Assembly: GCA_964036665.1 (NCBI GenBank) | Contig: OZ038526.1 | Span: forward strand, 28,334,001 to 28,398,000 | Direction: 5' to 3' | Length of the DNA stretch: 64,000 nucleotides | DNA from: Gordius sp. MW1 | Lineage: Eukaryota > Nematomorpha > Gordioida > Gordea > Gordiidae | Notes under the pieces: model-generated | What the model was told of the DNA's origin: nothing | The model's database searches: none | The model's input: the letters and a program-made list of their open reading frames with translations, nothing else | Program-made: the position numbers and the translations under genes | Shown here: positions 46,076 to 58,255 of the stretch, piece by piece | Layout: every line of letters begins with the position of its first letter | Numbering within the stretch: position 1 is the first letter of the stretch

Positions 46076-46870
46076 TTAAAGATTAACCTTTTCTATCTGA
46101 TAAATTTAAGTATGAATATTATATTTTATTTTAAACTAGCTGTCAGCAAACCTTGTTTTGCAATATACATTATTCCTAAAAAATGTCGTCTGTTAAAATT
46201 TAAGAAGTGGGCTTAGGAAAGTTAGAATATAAGTAGAAATATGTATTATTATTTATAGGATTAATTTAATATGATTATAAATAAATATTAGACTTATACA
46301 TTTTATATATTGAAATGGGGCACGAATGTTATCACGTCATGGATTTTATGAACCCACTATTTTTAGTATATATATAATAAGACAAACCTAATGCAAATTC
46401 TGTTTTAGTCTTCAAATCCGACTAAAATTAAATGTTTTTGAAAAAATTGCTGATTAAAATGCTTTTACTTATTATACAATAATACCATTATTTTATTTTT
46501 CTAGTTAGCTGATTTATTTGAAATACAATTAAGTATGAATATTATATTTTATCTTAAATATATTCCTTTTTCAAGATGCATTAAATTTTCTTGAAGATTT
46601 ACAATTTTAAATGAAGGAAAAAGAGTTTGCATTTATTTTTAACATTTGAGAAATTATTAATAAACAAATGATTCAAAATCATGTATATTATTTATAGCGC
46701 CACCTACATATTAACAAATTTTTATAAAGCGTTGGGATGCATTGTATTGCATGCATAAGGCATATACTGTCCATAGCAGTGTTACTGTAGGTTGTGTGAT
46801 AAATTTATGGGCTCGGTAGGATGTGTATTATATGTATATTTATGTTATGTTCGGGTGGATACTATACACT
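46076..46870. other. Gene-free AT-rich stretch
   Basis: A weak duplication of an AAGTATGAATATTATATTTT phrase (46104 and 46529). No gene. Confidence 0.5.
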
Positions 46871-46872
46871 AG

Positions 46873-47083
46873 TGTTGTAAAAACCAAGGCTTTCTATTAG
46901 TCGCCTACAAGCGTTAGCGTTTATTTTCACCCAGCCTTTTTAGTGTTAGGTGAAATTTCTTGTAAGGGCTTTGGCGTTTGGCGTTTTTATAAAAAACACC
47001 CATGAATTTTTTTAAGCGACCTTTGGCGTTTAGCTTTGGGTGCATTAAACACCCAAAGGGTTTTAGGTGGATAATATTATTAA
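46873..47083. mobile_element. hAT fragment (TAGTGTTGTAAAAACC start)
   Basis: The left end is like the MITE at 22895, followed by GGCGTTT/TTTGGCGTTTAGC repeats. A Mutator-like element interrupts it at 47084. DNA right of that insertion (48325-48360, CCTTTTGGTTTGGTTTTGG) continues in the same style, but I could not find an ACAACACTA right end. Confidence 0.5.
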
Positions 47084-48315
47084 GGATGTTATTTAAATGC
47101 TCAGTTAAAAAATCAAAAGTGCTCAGTAAAATAGGCTCAGTATTTTATTTATGTGCTCAGTAAAATATTCAAAAATGCTTAGTAAATAATCTTAATAATG
47201 CTCAGTTATAAATCCAAAATGCTCAGTAAATAATCTTAATATTGCTCAGTTATAATTCCAAAATGCTCAGTATTTTTAAAAAGAATGCTCAGTAATTTTA
47301 ATAAATAATACTCAATCTTAATCTATTTAGCACTAATATTTTGTAAAAATAGTTAAATTGAGTGTGTGGAAATTGAAATAGTATATTTTGATTGTTAAAT
47401 TTTTAAAGGTTATAAGGTATCTTAGTGTCTTAAATTTTTTCCATTTAAGTCCTCCCTTCTCTCAATTCAAATAAATAAATGGCAAGTTAAAAAAGCTATA
47501 AAAAGTAATGACCTATCTAAATGCTCTGCCTTTCCTTTTAAATTTTACATGGTTATAATTTATTTTTTTGCAAATTTTGTTAAAATATAAAATTTTATTT
47601 GAATATAATCACAAATATTTACAAATACAGATTAATAATAATAATAACAATTTAAAATGAAAAATAGACAAATTTTGCTGGAGACAACTTTCATTTCAAA
47701 AACCTAAAATTTGTTATATAATCAATGTTAAATAATCTAAACTTACCATTACTGAACAATAAAGGCTGATTTAGCCTTTGAGGGTCTGCTTCGTTTTCTT
47801 TTTTGCCCTATAGGCACACTTTTGGCATCTTTAAATGGTTGGCAAAATTTAAGTTTAATTGATAACCCAACGACATGTTTGCAAATATATTGTTTACAAA
47901 ACGATGGACAATTGCACTTGGAGGAGGTAGTTTATGAAATAAAATTTATTTTAATTAACATATAAGCAAAAATAAACCATTTTTCAGGCGAGCACTTTGA
48001 CTCCATGGGAAACACGCAAGACTCTTACTTGGATATCTTGGGTTCGAATCTCGCTCTAGGATTTTATTTTAAAAACTAATTCTTAGTTACTTTGCATAAA
48101 TAAAATAATTACTTAGCAAGATTTGAATAAAAAACTGAACAAATGAATATTATACTGAACAAATAATTAAATTAAACATTAAATTATTTACTGAGCATTT
48201 AATTATTCTACTGAGTATTTAATTATTCTACTGAGCATTTGTTTATTCTACTGAGCATTTGAATATTCTACTGAGCAAAAAATAAATTAATTACTGAGCA
48301 CAATAATTTGTTCTC
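47084..48315 (-). mobile_element. Mutator-like (MULE) deletion derivative
   Basis: TATTATTAA (9 bp) flanks both sides (47075-47083 and 48316-48324), the usual Mutator duplication length. Strict terminal inverted repeats are weak, but the left arm (47098-47295) is packed with about nine GCTCAGTAA-like units and the right arm (48140-48300) with the complementary ACTGAGCA units. The interior encodes a SWIM zinc finger typical of MULE transposases. 1,232 bp. Confidence 0.75.
47749..47940 (-). pseudogene. MULE transposase SWIM zinc-finger exon
   Basis: Minus strand: KCNCPSFCKQYICKHVVGL, i.e. CxC...CxH, the SWIM signature, followed by a basic QKRKRSRPSKAK tail and a stop at 47749. SWIM fingers sit at the C-terminus of Mutator-like transposases and bind DNA or partners. 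The DDE nuclease region is missing, so this is a remnant. Confidence 0.7.
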
Positions 48316-49480
48316 TATTATTAACCTTTTGGTTTGGTTTTGGTCGTTTTGGGTGGGGCATTCAAATATATGAATTTGTTGAAAATGTTATCATATTTGC
48401 TGTATCTAGATTTGGGTAATGAATTGTTAATTGAAGCTAAATAAAAATAAATGTATCATGACGTCACTGAGTGAAAACTTTTCACATTGTGACGTCATAC
48501 TGAATAGTATCATATTATATATAATCTCTAATAAATTATAGTTAATTATTATGGCATATATTGTATAAGCAAGCAGTGAATCAATATGTTTTTTTAAAAA
48601 AATTTGTGAAGATTTGCGGTCACAGTGGTGATAAAGGTCATAATCAACATTTTATATAGAAATAAATATTTTTTTTAAAAACTAACTTATTATATGACCA
48701 AAATTCCCTTTCTCCCCCCCCCCCCGAATGATTTGCCCCCCCCCCCCATTCTTTACCCTCTTTCTGATGCGGGGGAGAGGGGGGGGGGGGGTGATTTGCC
48801 CCCTTCTTATTTATTACCCTCTTTCTCACCCGAGAAGAGGGGGGGGGGGAGGGGGTTTTTTGCCCCCCCCCCTTATTTTTTACCCTCTTTTTACAACACT
48901 ATTATACACACACCCGTACTCTCCTGCACATTCTCCCTTTTAACCTTGACGCACCCGGCTCCAACCTGAGCACACCCGGTGTAATGATCTGAAACGTCGA
49001 CATTTAAAAAACGACGACGCTCAGTTGAACATTCCTATTGGTTAATATGGCATAATAACGAGTTATATGCCATATCACGTGATCTTCCTAAAAGCTCAAT
49101 AGGTTATTTTGGCACAAAAGCATGTATTTTTTTTGAAGACACTAAAATGACGACACAAGACTTTCAAAATATTTCAAGGAATTACTATTCATAATTATCT
49201 AAATTATAAATTAAAATTTAGAGAATCACTAACAAACTATCAATTTAGCCATTTAAGTATATTATCAAATCTTTTTTTCACAGGTATTTTATAAATTTAG
49301 GTTAGATCAAGAAAATATGAATATCAGTTTAGTCAAGCTCAAGCATTTGTATTTTCGTCTCTAGTTTTGTATAAAAAGGCACATAATCATTTGAAGCTTA
49401 TTAAAAAATCTTTTGTTTTATTAGTCTAAGTTATAAACTTTACCTTGGTTTTAAGCTTATAGACAATAAAAATAATTAAT
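48316..49480. other. Gene-free stretch with G/C homopolymers
   Basis: 48713-48882 is a chain of C and G runs up to about 13 bases, separated by GATTTGCCC and TTTACCCTCTTTCT phrases. Two GTGACGTCA-type motifs lie near 48461 and 48490. ACCCGGTGTAAT at 48967 recurs in complement near 50312. No gene. Confidence 0.5.
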
Positions 49481-50035
49481 AGGATAGGCTTATAAACATA
49501 GGTTAGATATAATGATCATTAGCTCAAGCTCAATGTATTCAAGTACTAACTCAGCTATTCCTTAGGTTATTATAAATGTACCAAAAACAATATTGAGTTT
49601 ATCATTTAGCTTTACCAAAATTACAATTAAAAGGATAGGCTTATAAACATAGATCAGATATAATGATCATTAGCTCAAGCTCAACAGATATCCCTTAGGT
49701 TATTATAAATATACCAAACACAATATTGAGTTCAATTAGCTTTACCAAAATTACAATTAAAAGGATAGGCTTATAAACATAGATCAGATATAATGATCAT
49801 TAGCTCAAGCTCAACAGATATCCCTTAGGTTATTATAAATGTACCAAACACAATATTGAGTTCATCAATTAGCTTTACCAAAATTACAATTAAAAGGATA
49901 GGCTTATAAACATAGATCAGATATAATGATCATTAGCTATAGCTCAATGTATTTAAATACTCACTCAAATATCCCTTAGGTTATTAAATGTACTAAATAC
50001 AATATTGACTTTATAAATTATATCAGCCATTTAAA
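49480..50035. repeat. Tandem repeat, ~131-bp unit, about four copies
   Basis: AGGATAGGCTTATAAACATA starts at about 49482, 49633, 49764 and 49896. Units share ATAATGATCATTAGCTCAAG, CCCTTAGGTTATTATAAAT and TTAGCTTTACCAAAATTAC. The two middle copies are nearly identical. Confidence 0.88.
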
Positions 50036-50722
50036 AGGAATTATAAACATAGATCAATGATCATCAGCTCAAGCTCAAAAACACATATCAAAAGAAGTAA
50101 ATGCAGAATGCTAAATATGAAAAATTTTATGATAAATTTTAATTTTGGTGAATTATAATCAATATTTTTTGTGAGTTTTTTAGGTTAGTAACTAAAAACA
50201 TCTGTTGATTGACCTTTGTCTTAGCCCATAGAAATTTATAGAAATTTAATTTCAAATTTTAAGACAATTTTTTGATAGGCATGTCGATTTTTTTGAGCGT
50301 CGTGGAAATGGATATTACACCGGTTCTCAACTAGACTTCATCTTGTTCCACCCTAAACACACCCCACCCAGCCTATACACACATCTAATTCTTTCCTTAA
50401 TTCACCTCCTCCCCCCCCCGTCCCCCCCTCATTGTTTGCTTGTTTTTGCAATGCAATATGCTTAGCTTAGCATGTGCGAGATAAAATTAAGGGAGGGCGC
50501 GCATGTAATATTTATGTGCAACTTTGAGTAAAACAATTGCAGTGCTGCGAATCCTATTAAAAAAGCTACTCAAAAAGAAAGCCAGTTCACAGGCGAGACA
50601 AAAAATATTAGATTTTAAATAGCTAATTAATATTAAAAGCTAATATTAATAATATTAATAATTAAACACATATTAAAATGAATAAGCTATTATTTATATA
50701 CAATTGCATATCATATAGTGTG
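50036..50722. other. Gene-free stretch
   Basis: AT-rich; a C run at 50408-50430. No gene or bounded element seen. Confidence 0.5.
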
Positions 50723-50730
50723 TCACATAT

Positions 50731-52583
50731 AGTGATGCGGAAAAACAGAGAAAATCTTACGAGAATTTGAAAAATTGACCCGAGGTCGTGACTAAAATTT
50801 TGATGTCGAGACGATACGAGTTTTTTCGGCTAGATCTAGGTTAAAGTTTTTTTATTGATCAGAAAAGTCTCAGTTTTATTTGCATAATTTACATTTAAGG
50901 TATTATTGATATATATGATAGGAATATATTTGATATTACAATGACACATAAGTGTAAACAATATGAGATGTTTTTGCAAAGAGTTTAGGATTTAACAATT
51001 AACGTTCATTTGGATGGCCCTTAGGGTATGGGTATAATTTAATAATATATTTATCATATATTAGTATCGTTAGTATTATTAAATGTCACAAAATTTTAGA
51101 CTTAGAATGAGTTATGATGGAGTAGTAAATATTACTAAAGTATATTTGAATTTTGCAGTTTTTCATCCTGCATGATGCGTTAATTATAAATTGGTGGTCA
51201 ATTAGTTTAAATTATATACAAGTTAAGCTAAGCTGACTCGAGATATTGAGCACTCTAGCTTTATTTGTGCCTGCCTAACGATTTCAAAAGTATAATTGAG
51301 TATTCGACGACACCTTAATAGATTAAATCATGAGTTTTAGGAATTTTTATGTTTTTAGTATAACTCCCAGATTTTTAAACCTTTCACACATTATTATGAA
51401 TACATTGTTTTGTCATATTCATTACTTTTCACATTATAAACTGGTGTTGGCAGGTGCATTCGAATTTACTATACATTCTATAATTGTGCAATATAAAACA
51501 AATATACATGAATTTATACTGTACTGGACATGGGCGTAGCCAGGGGGGAGGACAGAGGGCTCCCACCTAAATGACGAGAAAACAAAAAATTCAATGCATA
51601 AACCCTTAAAAATCAAAAAAAAATTATGCTTTGCCCCCCCCCCCTTAATTGAATTTTGAACGTTTCGCCCCTACCCCCTTATTCACAACCTGGCTACGTC
51701 CATGGTACTAGATATGGCAATGTTAGATAGAATTGAGGTAAATATATAGAAAATAAATTTGATTATAATGATTTTGTCATCAAATAAAATACTTGCACCT
51801 TAATTTAAAGTTTAAAACCTTATGTTCTTGACCCTACAAGAATGGGGCTTTTATTGTTGTTTTTACAACTTTTCAATAGGAACTCTATGGGCTATAATAA
51901 AACTTAGGCTTTAAATATGTTAAGATCGACTTTGAGGCTTTAGCCAAGATTAATAAGGGGTCTCAATTTGCCCAGATATTTAACTAAAATATAGGTGAAT
52001 TTATAAATTTATAAGTCTATTCATATTTGTCAAACACAGTGAATTTGATACAAATGTTTGCTAGAACTATAAAATTAAATAAGGTTTCAAAGCTAACAAT
52101 CAGTTAATTTCAGCTCTAAAACACTCACAAAAGTACTGCTTTAAACTCAAATCTAGAAAGTGTCAATAAAAACCACCACTAACATTTTAAATTTAGGGCG
52201 CAATTTTTTATATATTAAAGGAAAAGCGGTCCTTTTACTTAGAACATATTTTTAGTATTTAATTTGCACTTCCAAATATCTTTAGGAATTAGTTCATATC
52301 TTTATATTGTCAGTGAGATGTCCTGGCGCTAAATATTTAAAAAATTTGTGCATTCAGGTTTTTCAAAAATATAAAGGTTTGCCATTTGGATTTTGTTAAC
52401 ATTATTTAATCTTTTTAATAAAACAGGAAAATTTTTATTTTGTACAAATTTTTATTAAAAAGTCGAGAATCCTCGTCGAGACGAGATTTTTCTAAACCGA
52501 GACGAGATAGAGATTTTCATAATCGCTCCCCAGACGAGGCGAGATTTTGCTTGAGACCGATACGAGACGAGATCTAAACACTA
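50731..52583. mobile_element. hAT-like non-autonomous element, copy 2 (complete)
   Basis: The octamer TCACATAT flanks both sides (50723-50730 and 52584-52591). The left end AGTGATGCGG and the right end CTAAACACTA give only a short AGTG-type inverted repeat, common for hAT. GAGACGAG repeats lie near both ends. No transposase. It contains a younger MITE at 51529-51704. Copy 1 is at the start of the window. 1,853 bp. Confidence 0.82.
51529..51704. mobile_element. hAT MITE (CATGGGCGTAGCC family) nested in copy 2
   Basis: The ends CATGGGCGTAGCCAGG and CCTGGCTACGTCCATG. The flanks GTACTGGA and GTACTAGA form an 8-bp duplication with one change. The related copy 1 has an uninterrupted GTATTAGA at about 765-772. 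Confidence 0.88.
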
Positions 52584-52734
52584 TCACATATGATATTAGT
52601 TAAACAAATAAACAAATCCACCCAAAAGATAAGATTGTTACAATAGATTTATTAAACATGGGCAATTGTGTTGATCGATTGGATGATATTAAGTTTTTTA
52701 AACATTTATCTTTAGGAAGAGATTGATTCGTAGA

Positions 52735-53384
52735 TAGAACTCGGGCCTTCGGCCCTCGTGGGAAGGGGGAGAAGGGAAGGGGAGTAGGGGAAGGGAAGAG
52801 GGGAAGGGGGAACTCTTCTATACTCCGTAGAAACGTAGCATATTTGCTATGCAATTTATGGGTGAGAAAGGTGGGAAGGGGCGAGAATGCCTATAGGGGG
52901 TATTAGATGCAAAATAATTAGTTAATTAGTTATAGGCCCTTATAGGGGAGGACATAGGGTAATTATCAATGTTAACCAATTCAAAAACGAAAAAAAATTT
53001 CGATTTATTTGGCCAATGGTCATTTTATTCCATTGGTCAGCAGCCAGCGGACGGTCAAAAATTCATATTATCATTGGTATTAACATGAACAAATATTAAT
53101 TTAATTTAAAAAAATTTGTCCCCTCCCTGACTTGAACCCCACACCTCCAGTTGACAAGCCGGCGCTATAACCACTATACCATGCTGGCTTTAAAATAGTA
53201 GAAGTTATTATGTTATTTATATAGATAATGAAATAATAAAGTTGTGTATTATGTTTAGAAAATCAATATATTTCGTCGGTCAGTAGCCAGCGGACGGTCA
53301 AAAAGTCATATTATCAATGGTATTAACAAAAACAAAATATTAATTTAATGTAAAAAAAAAATTAAAAACAAAAGTTTTTTTTTA
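52735..53384 (-). repeat. Complex satellite block 4
   Basis: It opens with CTCGGGCCTTCGGCCCTCG and a GGGAAGGG purine tract, then GCTATGCAATTTATGG, then two hairpin units (GGCCAATGGTCA... near 53010 and CAGTAGCCAGCGGACGG near 53282), with a tRNA-like segment between. Confidence 0.8.
53119..53188 (-). ncRNA. tRNA-derived segment with A and B boxes
   Basis: Minus strand: A-box-like TGGTATAGTGGTTATAGCG (complement of 53163-53181) and B-box-like GGGGTTCAAGTC (complement of 53129-53140). The spacing is normal for a tRNA, and the anticodon region CTTGTCAA resembles tRNA-Asp (GTC). Stems are poorly paired, so it is a tRNA-derived promoter rather than a working tRNA. It is the most complete tRNA-like head of this repeat family in the window. 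Confidence 0.55.
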
Positions 53385-53530
53385 GTTTAAAAAAAGGGCT
53401 AAATTCTTAAACTACCAGCCCGATTCGCTCGAAACTTTACCCGTAGGTGCCCAGGGCGGCCGGGGGTAAAATAACCTTTTCAGATTCCTAAAATACCTTT
53501 TCATTTTAAAAATATCGGACATTTCCCTGC
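53385..53530 (+). mobile_element. Helitron-like fragment, third copy
   Basis: Single unit like 23690-23990: CTAAATTCTTAAACTACC, GCCCGATTCGC, ACTTTACCCGTAGGTGCCCA, GGCGGCC, then ATATCGGACATTTCCC. It abuts satellite block 4. Confidence 0.4.
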
Positions 53531-53914
53531 CACACGTGCGGTGTAATATCTATGACACGTAGAAAATTTTTTCTAATCATATAAACTTACGCGCGCCATC
53601 TAATAAAGTACAATTCGTGTTTGAGTTTAATAGTAGATTCAATTTAATTAGAAATAACGGGTTATGATTATACCTTTGAAGGAGGTTTCGAATTTTGTGT
53701 TAGTTTCTATCGATATATTTTATCGTAAATTAGAATCTAATACCTATATTATTTTTTTAAATATTACTTTTTAGGTTTTCTATGAAATCACAATCTAATT
53801 AAATGAAATATATTAACCCAATAAAAAAATATATATGCATTTATAAGGTTAAAAATATATATTACATAGTTGGCTGTCTGTTAGACTATCTATAATAAAT
53901 TTTAGGTTATATAT

Positions 53915-54600
53915 AAAATTTGGCCAATGGTCATTTTTTTCATTGGTAAGCAGCCAGGACACGGTAAAAGTGGATATAAATTCATGAGTAAAAACGAAAA
54001 AAAAATTTTCGAATCACATTTTGGCCAATGATCATTTTTTTCCATTGGTCAGCAGCCAGGACACGGTAAAAGTGGATATAAACTTATAATAGTCAAAAAA
54101 AACTAAAAAAAATTTTCGAATCACATTTTGGCCAATGGTCATTTTTTTCCATTGGTCAGCAGCCAGGACACGGTAAAAGTGGATATAAATTCATAATAGT
54201 CAAAAAAAAACTAAAAAAAATTTTCGAATTACATTTTGGCCAATGGTCATTTTTTTCCATTGGTCAGCAGCCAGGACACTGTAAAAGTGGATATAAATTC
54301 ATAATAGTCAAAAAAACGAGAAAAAAAAATTTCGAATCACATTTTGGCCAATGGTGATTTTTTTCCATTGGTCAGCAGCCAACGGACGGCCAAAAAGTCA
54401 TAATAGCAATGGTAGTAACAGGAACAATCATAATAGTCAAAAAAAAAACGAAAAAATAAACTCGGATTCACATTTTGGCCAATGGTCATTTTTTTCATTG
54501 GTCAGCAGTCAGCGGACCGCCAAAAAGTCTTATTATCAATGATAGTAACAAGAACAATCATAAGAGTCAAAAAAAACTCCGGGATTCTAACCCCAAAACT
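53915..54600 (+). repeat. Complex satellite block 5, plus-oriented units
   Basis: Six or seven tandem units of about 113 bp: TTTTGGCCAATGGTCATTTT, CCATTGGTCAGCAGCCAGGA, ACACGGTAAAAGTGGATATA and AATAGTCAAAAAAAA. The last units change to CAGCAGCCAACGGACGGCC. Confidence 0.85.
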
Positions 54601-56700
54601 AGTTAAATTGCATAGCAATTACCAAAATTAATTGCTATGCAATTTATGGGCTCGTTTTTTGTTGTCCGTCCGTCCGTCCGTCCGTCCGTCCGTTGTCCGT
54701 CCGTTACCCTCCTATCTATTTGCATTGGGTATATTAGGTTATCGATTTTTTAAATTAATGCATGAGAAAGAGGTGCCCCACCCCTCATCTCTATCTCCCT
54801 CGCTGTGTTATTTTTTAAATTAATGCATAAGAGGTGCCCCACCCCTCATCTTTATCTCCCTCGGTGTGTTATATATAAGATTTGTTAAATTATCTATTAT
54901 ATAATAAACATAGATAAAAGTTGTTTACTTTAATGCTATGCAATTTAACTAGTTATATAATAAACATAAATAAAAGTTGTTTACTTTTTAATTGCTATGC
55001 AATTTAACTAGTTTTGGGGTTAGAATCCCGGAGTTTTTTTGACTCTTATGATTGTTCTTGTTACTATCATTGATAATAAGAATTTTTGGCCGTCCGCTGG
55101 CTGCTGACCAATGAAAAAAATGACCATTGGCCAAAATGTGAATCGAAATTATTTTTTTCGTTTTTTTTGACTATTATGATTGTTCCTGTTTCTACCATTG
55201 CTATTATGACTTTTTGGCCGACCGCTGGCTGCTGACCAATGTTATATAATAAACATAAATAAAAGTTGTTTACTTTTAATTGCTATGCAATTTAACTAGT
55301 TTTTAGGTTAGAATCCCGGAGTTTTTTTTGACTCTTATGATTGTTCTTGTTACTATCATTGATAATAAGACTTTTTGGCCGTCCGTTGGCTGCTGACCAA
55401 TGAAAAAAATGACCATTGGCCAAAATGTGAATCCGAGTTTATTTTTTTGTTTTTTTTTGACTATTATGATTGTTCCTGTTACTACCATTGCTATTATGAC
55501 TTTTTGGCCGTCCGCTGGCTCCTGACCGATGGAAAAAATGACCAATGGCCAAAATGTGAATCGAAATTATTTTTTTCGTTTTTTTTGACTATTATGATTG
55601 TTCCTGTTCCTACCATTGCTATTATGACTTTTTGGCCGTCCGCTGGCTGCTGACCAATGGAATAAAATAACCATTGGCCAAAATGTGATTCGAAAACTTT
55701 TTTTTCGTTTTTTTTTGACTATTATGAATTTATATCCACTTTTACCGTGTCCTCGCTGCTGACCAATGGAAAAAAATGACCATTGGCCAAAATGTGATTC
55801 GAAAAATTTTTTTTCGTTTTTTTTACTCTTATGAATTTATATCCACTTTTACCGTGTGCTGGCTGCTGACCAATGGAAAAAAATGACCATTGGCCAAAGT
55901 GAGCATCAAAATTTATTTTTCCGTTTTTTGGCTATCAGTGACTTATAGAGTATCTGTTGGTACTGACCAATAGAGAAAAAGTGACCATTGGCCAAATTTT
56001 TGATTTTTTTAATTAAAAATTGTTCAAATTCAACAAAAAATTTTTCCCAACAATTCTGCAAATTCTTAACATTGTGTTGTTTTATAATATAATGTTTGTT
56101 AGACCCATAATCACTAAAGGCCATAAAAACTAATGTAATACGCAACTAGATGCAAACACCAAATCTAACCCTAACCCTTGCCTATATTACAATTTGCCTA
56201 TAATGGAAAATTTGTATAAATAATTAATTAATCATTAGGCATTTAATACCCCCCTATAGGCATTCTCGCCCCTTCCCACCTTTCTCGCCCATAAATTGCA
56301 TAGCAAATATGATACATTTATACGAAGTACAGATGAGTCGTCCCCCCTTCCCTTCCCCTCTTCCCTTCCCTTCTCCCCCTTCCCACGAGGGCCGAAGGCC
56401 CGAGTTTTTTAAATATAGATATACTTATGCATTAATTTAACGTAGCAATTAAAACCCGACCCCGCCCGAAAGCGAGGGAGATAGAGATGAGGGGTGGGGC
56501 ACCTCTTATGCATTAATTTAAAAAATAACACAGCGAGGGAGATAGAGATGAGGGGTGGGGCACCTCTTTCTCATGCATTAATTTAAAAAATCGATAACCT
56601 AATATACCCAATGCAAATAGATAGGGAGGGTAACGGACGGACAACGGACGGACAACGGACAACCAAAAACGAGCCCATAAATTGCATAGCAATTAAAAAT
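54601..56700. repeat. Palindromic part of satellite block 5
   Basis: 54620-54850 is the mirror image of 56470-56696: both contain the GCTATGCAATTTATGGGCTC / CCGT tract, GAGAAAGAGGTGCCCCACCC, TCTCTATCTCCCTCG and CAATGCAAATAGATAG phrases in opposite orientation. Units right of 55060 are minus-oriented (CAATGAAAAAAATGACCATTGGCC), opposite to those at 53915-54600. A ~250-bp unit is also directly repeated (54965-55170 and 55240-55440). 54664-54690 is a (CCGT)n run. Confidence 0.82.
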
Positions 56701-56889
56701 AGGGAGCAAATTTAAATATATACAATTTCCTCTCAAAATGCTCTATTAATTGCTATTTTTTATACAATTGCATATGATTAAATGAATTATTAAATTGGCT
56801 TATAGCCTTAATGCGTGTCTGCATATAATTTAATTGTTAATGCTTACAAATATACTTTAAATTGGTGATAAGTATAAAAATCTAAAGCA

Positions 56890-58255
56890 ATCTCAAAATG
56901 TGTTATTAACTATGCAATTTATGGGCTCGCTTTTCGTTGTCCGTCCGTCCGTCCAACATGTATCTAACGATGTGGGTTCGAATCCCGGAGAGGGCAATTT
57001 TTTTTAGTTCTTGTTAATACCATTGATAATATGACTTTTTGACCGTGTCCTAGCTACTGACCAATGAAAAAATGATCATTGGCCAAAGTGTAAATCGAAT
57101 TTTTTTTTCGTTTTTTGAAATGCTATATTAGGTTAACATTGAATTACCCTATGCCCCCCCCCTACAAGGGCCTATGCCTATACTGAACTGATATGGGTCG
57201 TTGAGCCCCCCCCCTACAAAGGCCTATGCCTCTACTTATGTGGGTTCGAAAGGCGAGGGCAAATTTTTTTAATTTTTTTTTAAACTAATATATTGTTCTT
57301 GTTAATACCATTGATAATATGACTTTTTGACCGTCTCCTGGCTACTGACCAATAGAAAAAAATGACCATCGGCCGAAGTGTGAATCAAGTTTTTTTTTTC
57401 TCGTTTTTTGAATTGCTATATTTGGTTAACATTGATAATTACACTTTGTTCTCCCCCTACAAGGGCCTATGCCTCTACTGATATGGGTCCCTGTGCCTTC
57501 CCCCCTTCAAAGGCCTATGCCTCTACTTAAGTGGGTTCGAATCAAGGCGAGGGCAAATTTATTTTTATTTTTTTATTAATATATTTTTCTTGTTAATACC
57601 ATTGATAATATGACTTTTTGACCGTCCGCTGGCTGCTGAACAATAGAAAAAATGACCATTGGCCAAAGTGTGAATCGAATTTTTTTTCGTTTTTTTTGTC
57701 TCTTATGTATTTATATCCTTTTTGTCCGTCTCCTGGCTACTGACCAATGAAAAAATGACCATTGGCCAAAGTGTGAATCGAAATTTTTTTTCGTCTTTTT
57801 TGTCTCTTATGTATATATCCTTTTTGACCGTCTCCTGGCTGCTGACCAATGGCAAAAAATGATCATTGGCCTAATTGTATCAATTTTTTTCTATAATATA
57901 AATATAGGCTATTTGGCCGTTTGCTGGCTACTGACCAATAAAAAAAATGACCAATGGCCAAAGTGAGAATAAAATCAAATTTTTTTTTCTATATTATAAT
58001 TTTTGGCTAGTATTTGGCCGTCTGCTGGCTACTGACCAATGGAAAAAATGACCAATGGCCAAAGTGAGATTAAAATCGATTTTTTAAGATTATAATTATA
58101 GGCTAGTCATTTGGTTGTCTGCTGACCATTAGAAAAAATGACCACTGGCCAAAGTATATATCGCATATTATGATTATAGGCTATTGGGCCGTCTGACTAA
58201 TGGAAAAAATAACCAATGGCCAAAGTCTGATTGGAAATTTTTTTCTTTTTTTTAA
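56890..58255 (+). repeat. Complex satellite block 6, minus-oriented hairpin units
   Basis: It begins TATGCAATTTATGGGCTCG and a (CCGT)n tract, then a B-box GTGGGTTCGAATCCCGGAGA in plus orientation, then three long units with CAAGGGCCTATGCCTCTACT. From 57640 about seven short, increasingly diverged units follow, each with GACCAAT...ATGACCA-TGGCC. Confidence 0.8.

Noticed and set aside
48010-48062. tRNA-like segment with GGGTTCGAATCTCGC inside the MULE
   Set aside because: Only the B-box region fits; I could not form consistent stems.
54664-54690. (CCGT)n run as an isolated microsatellite
   Set aside because: The same tract ends most satellite blocks, so it belongs to the family and is not independent.
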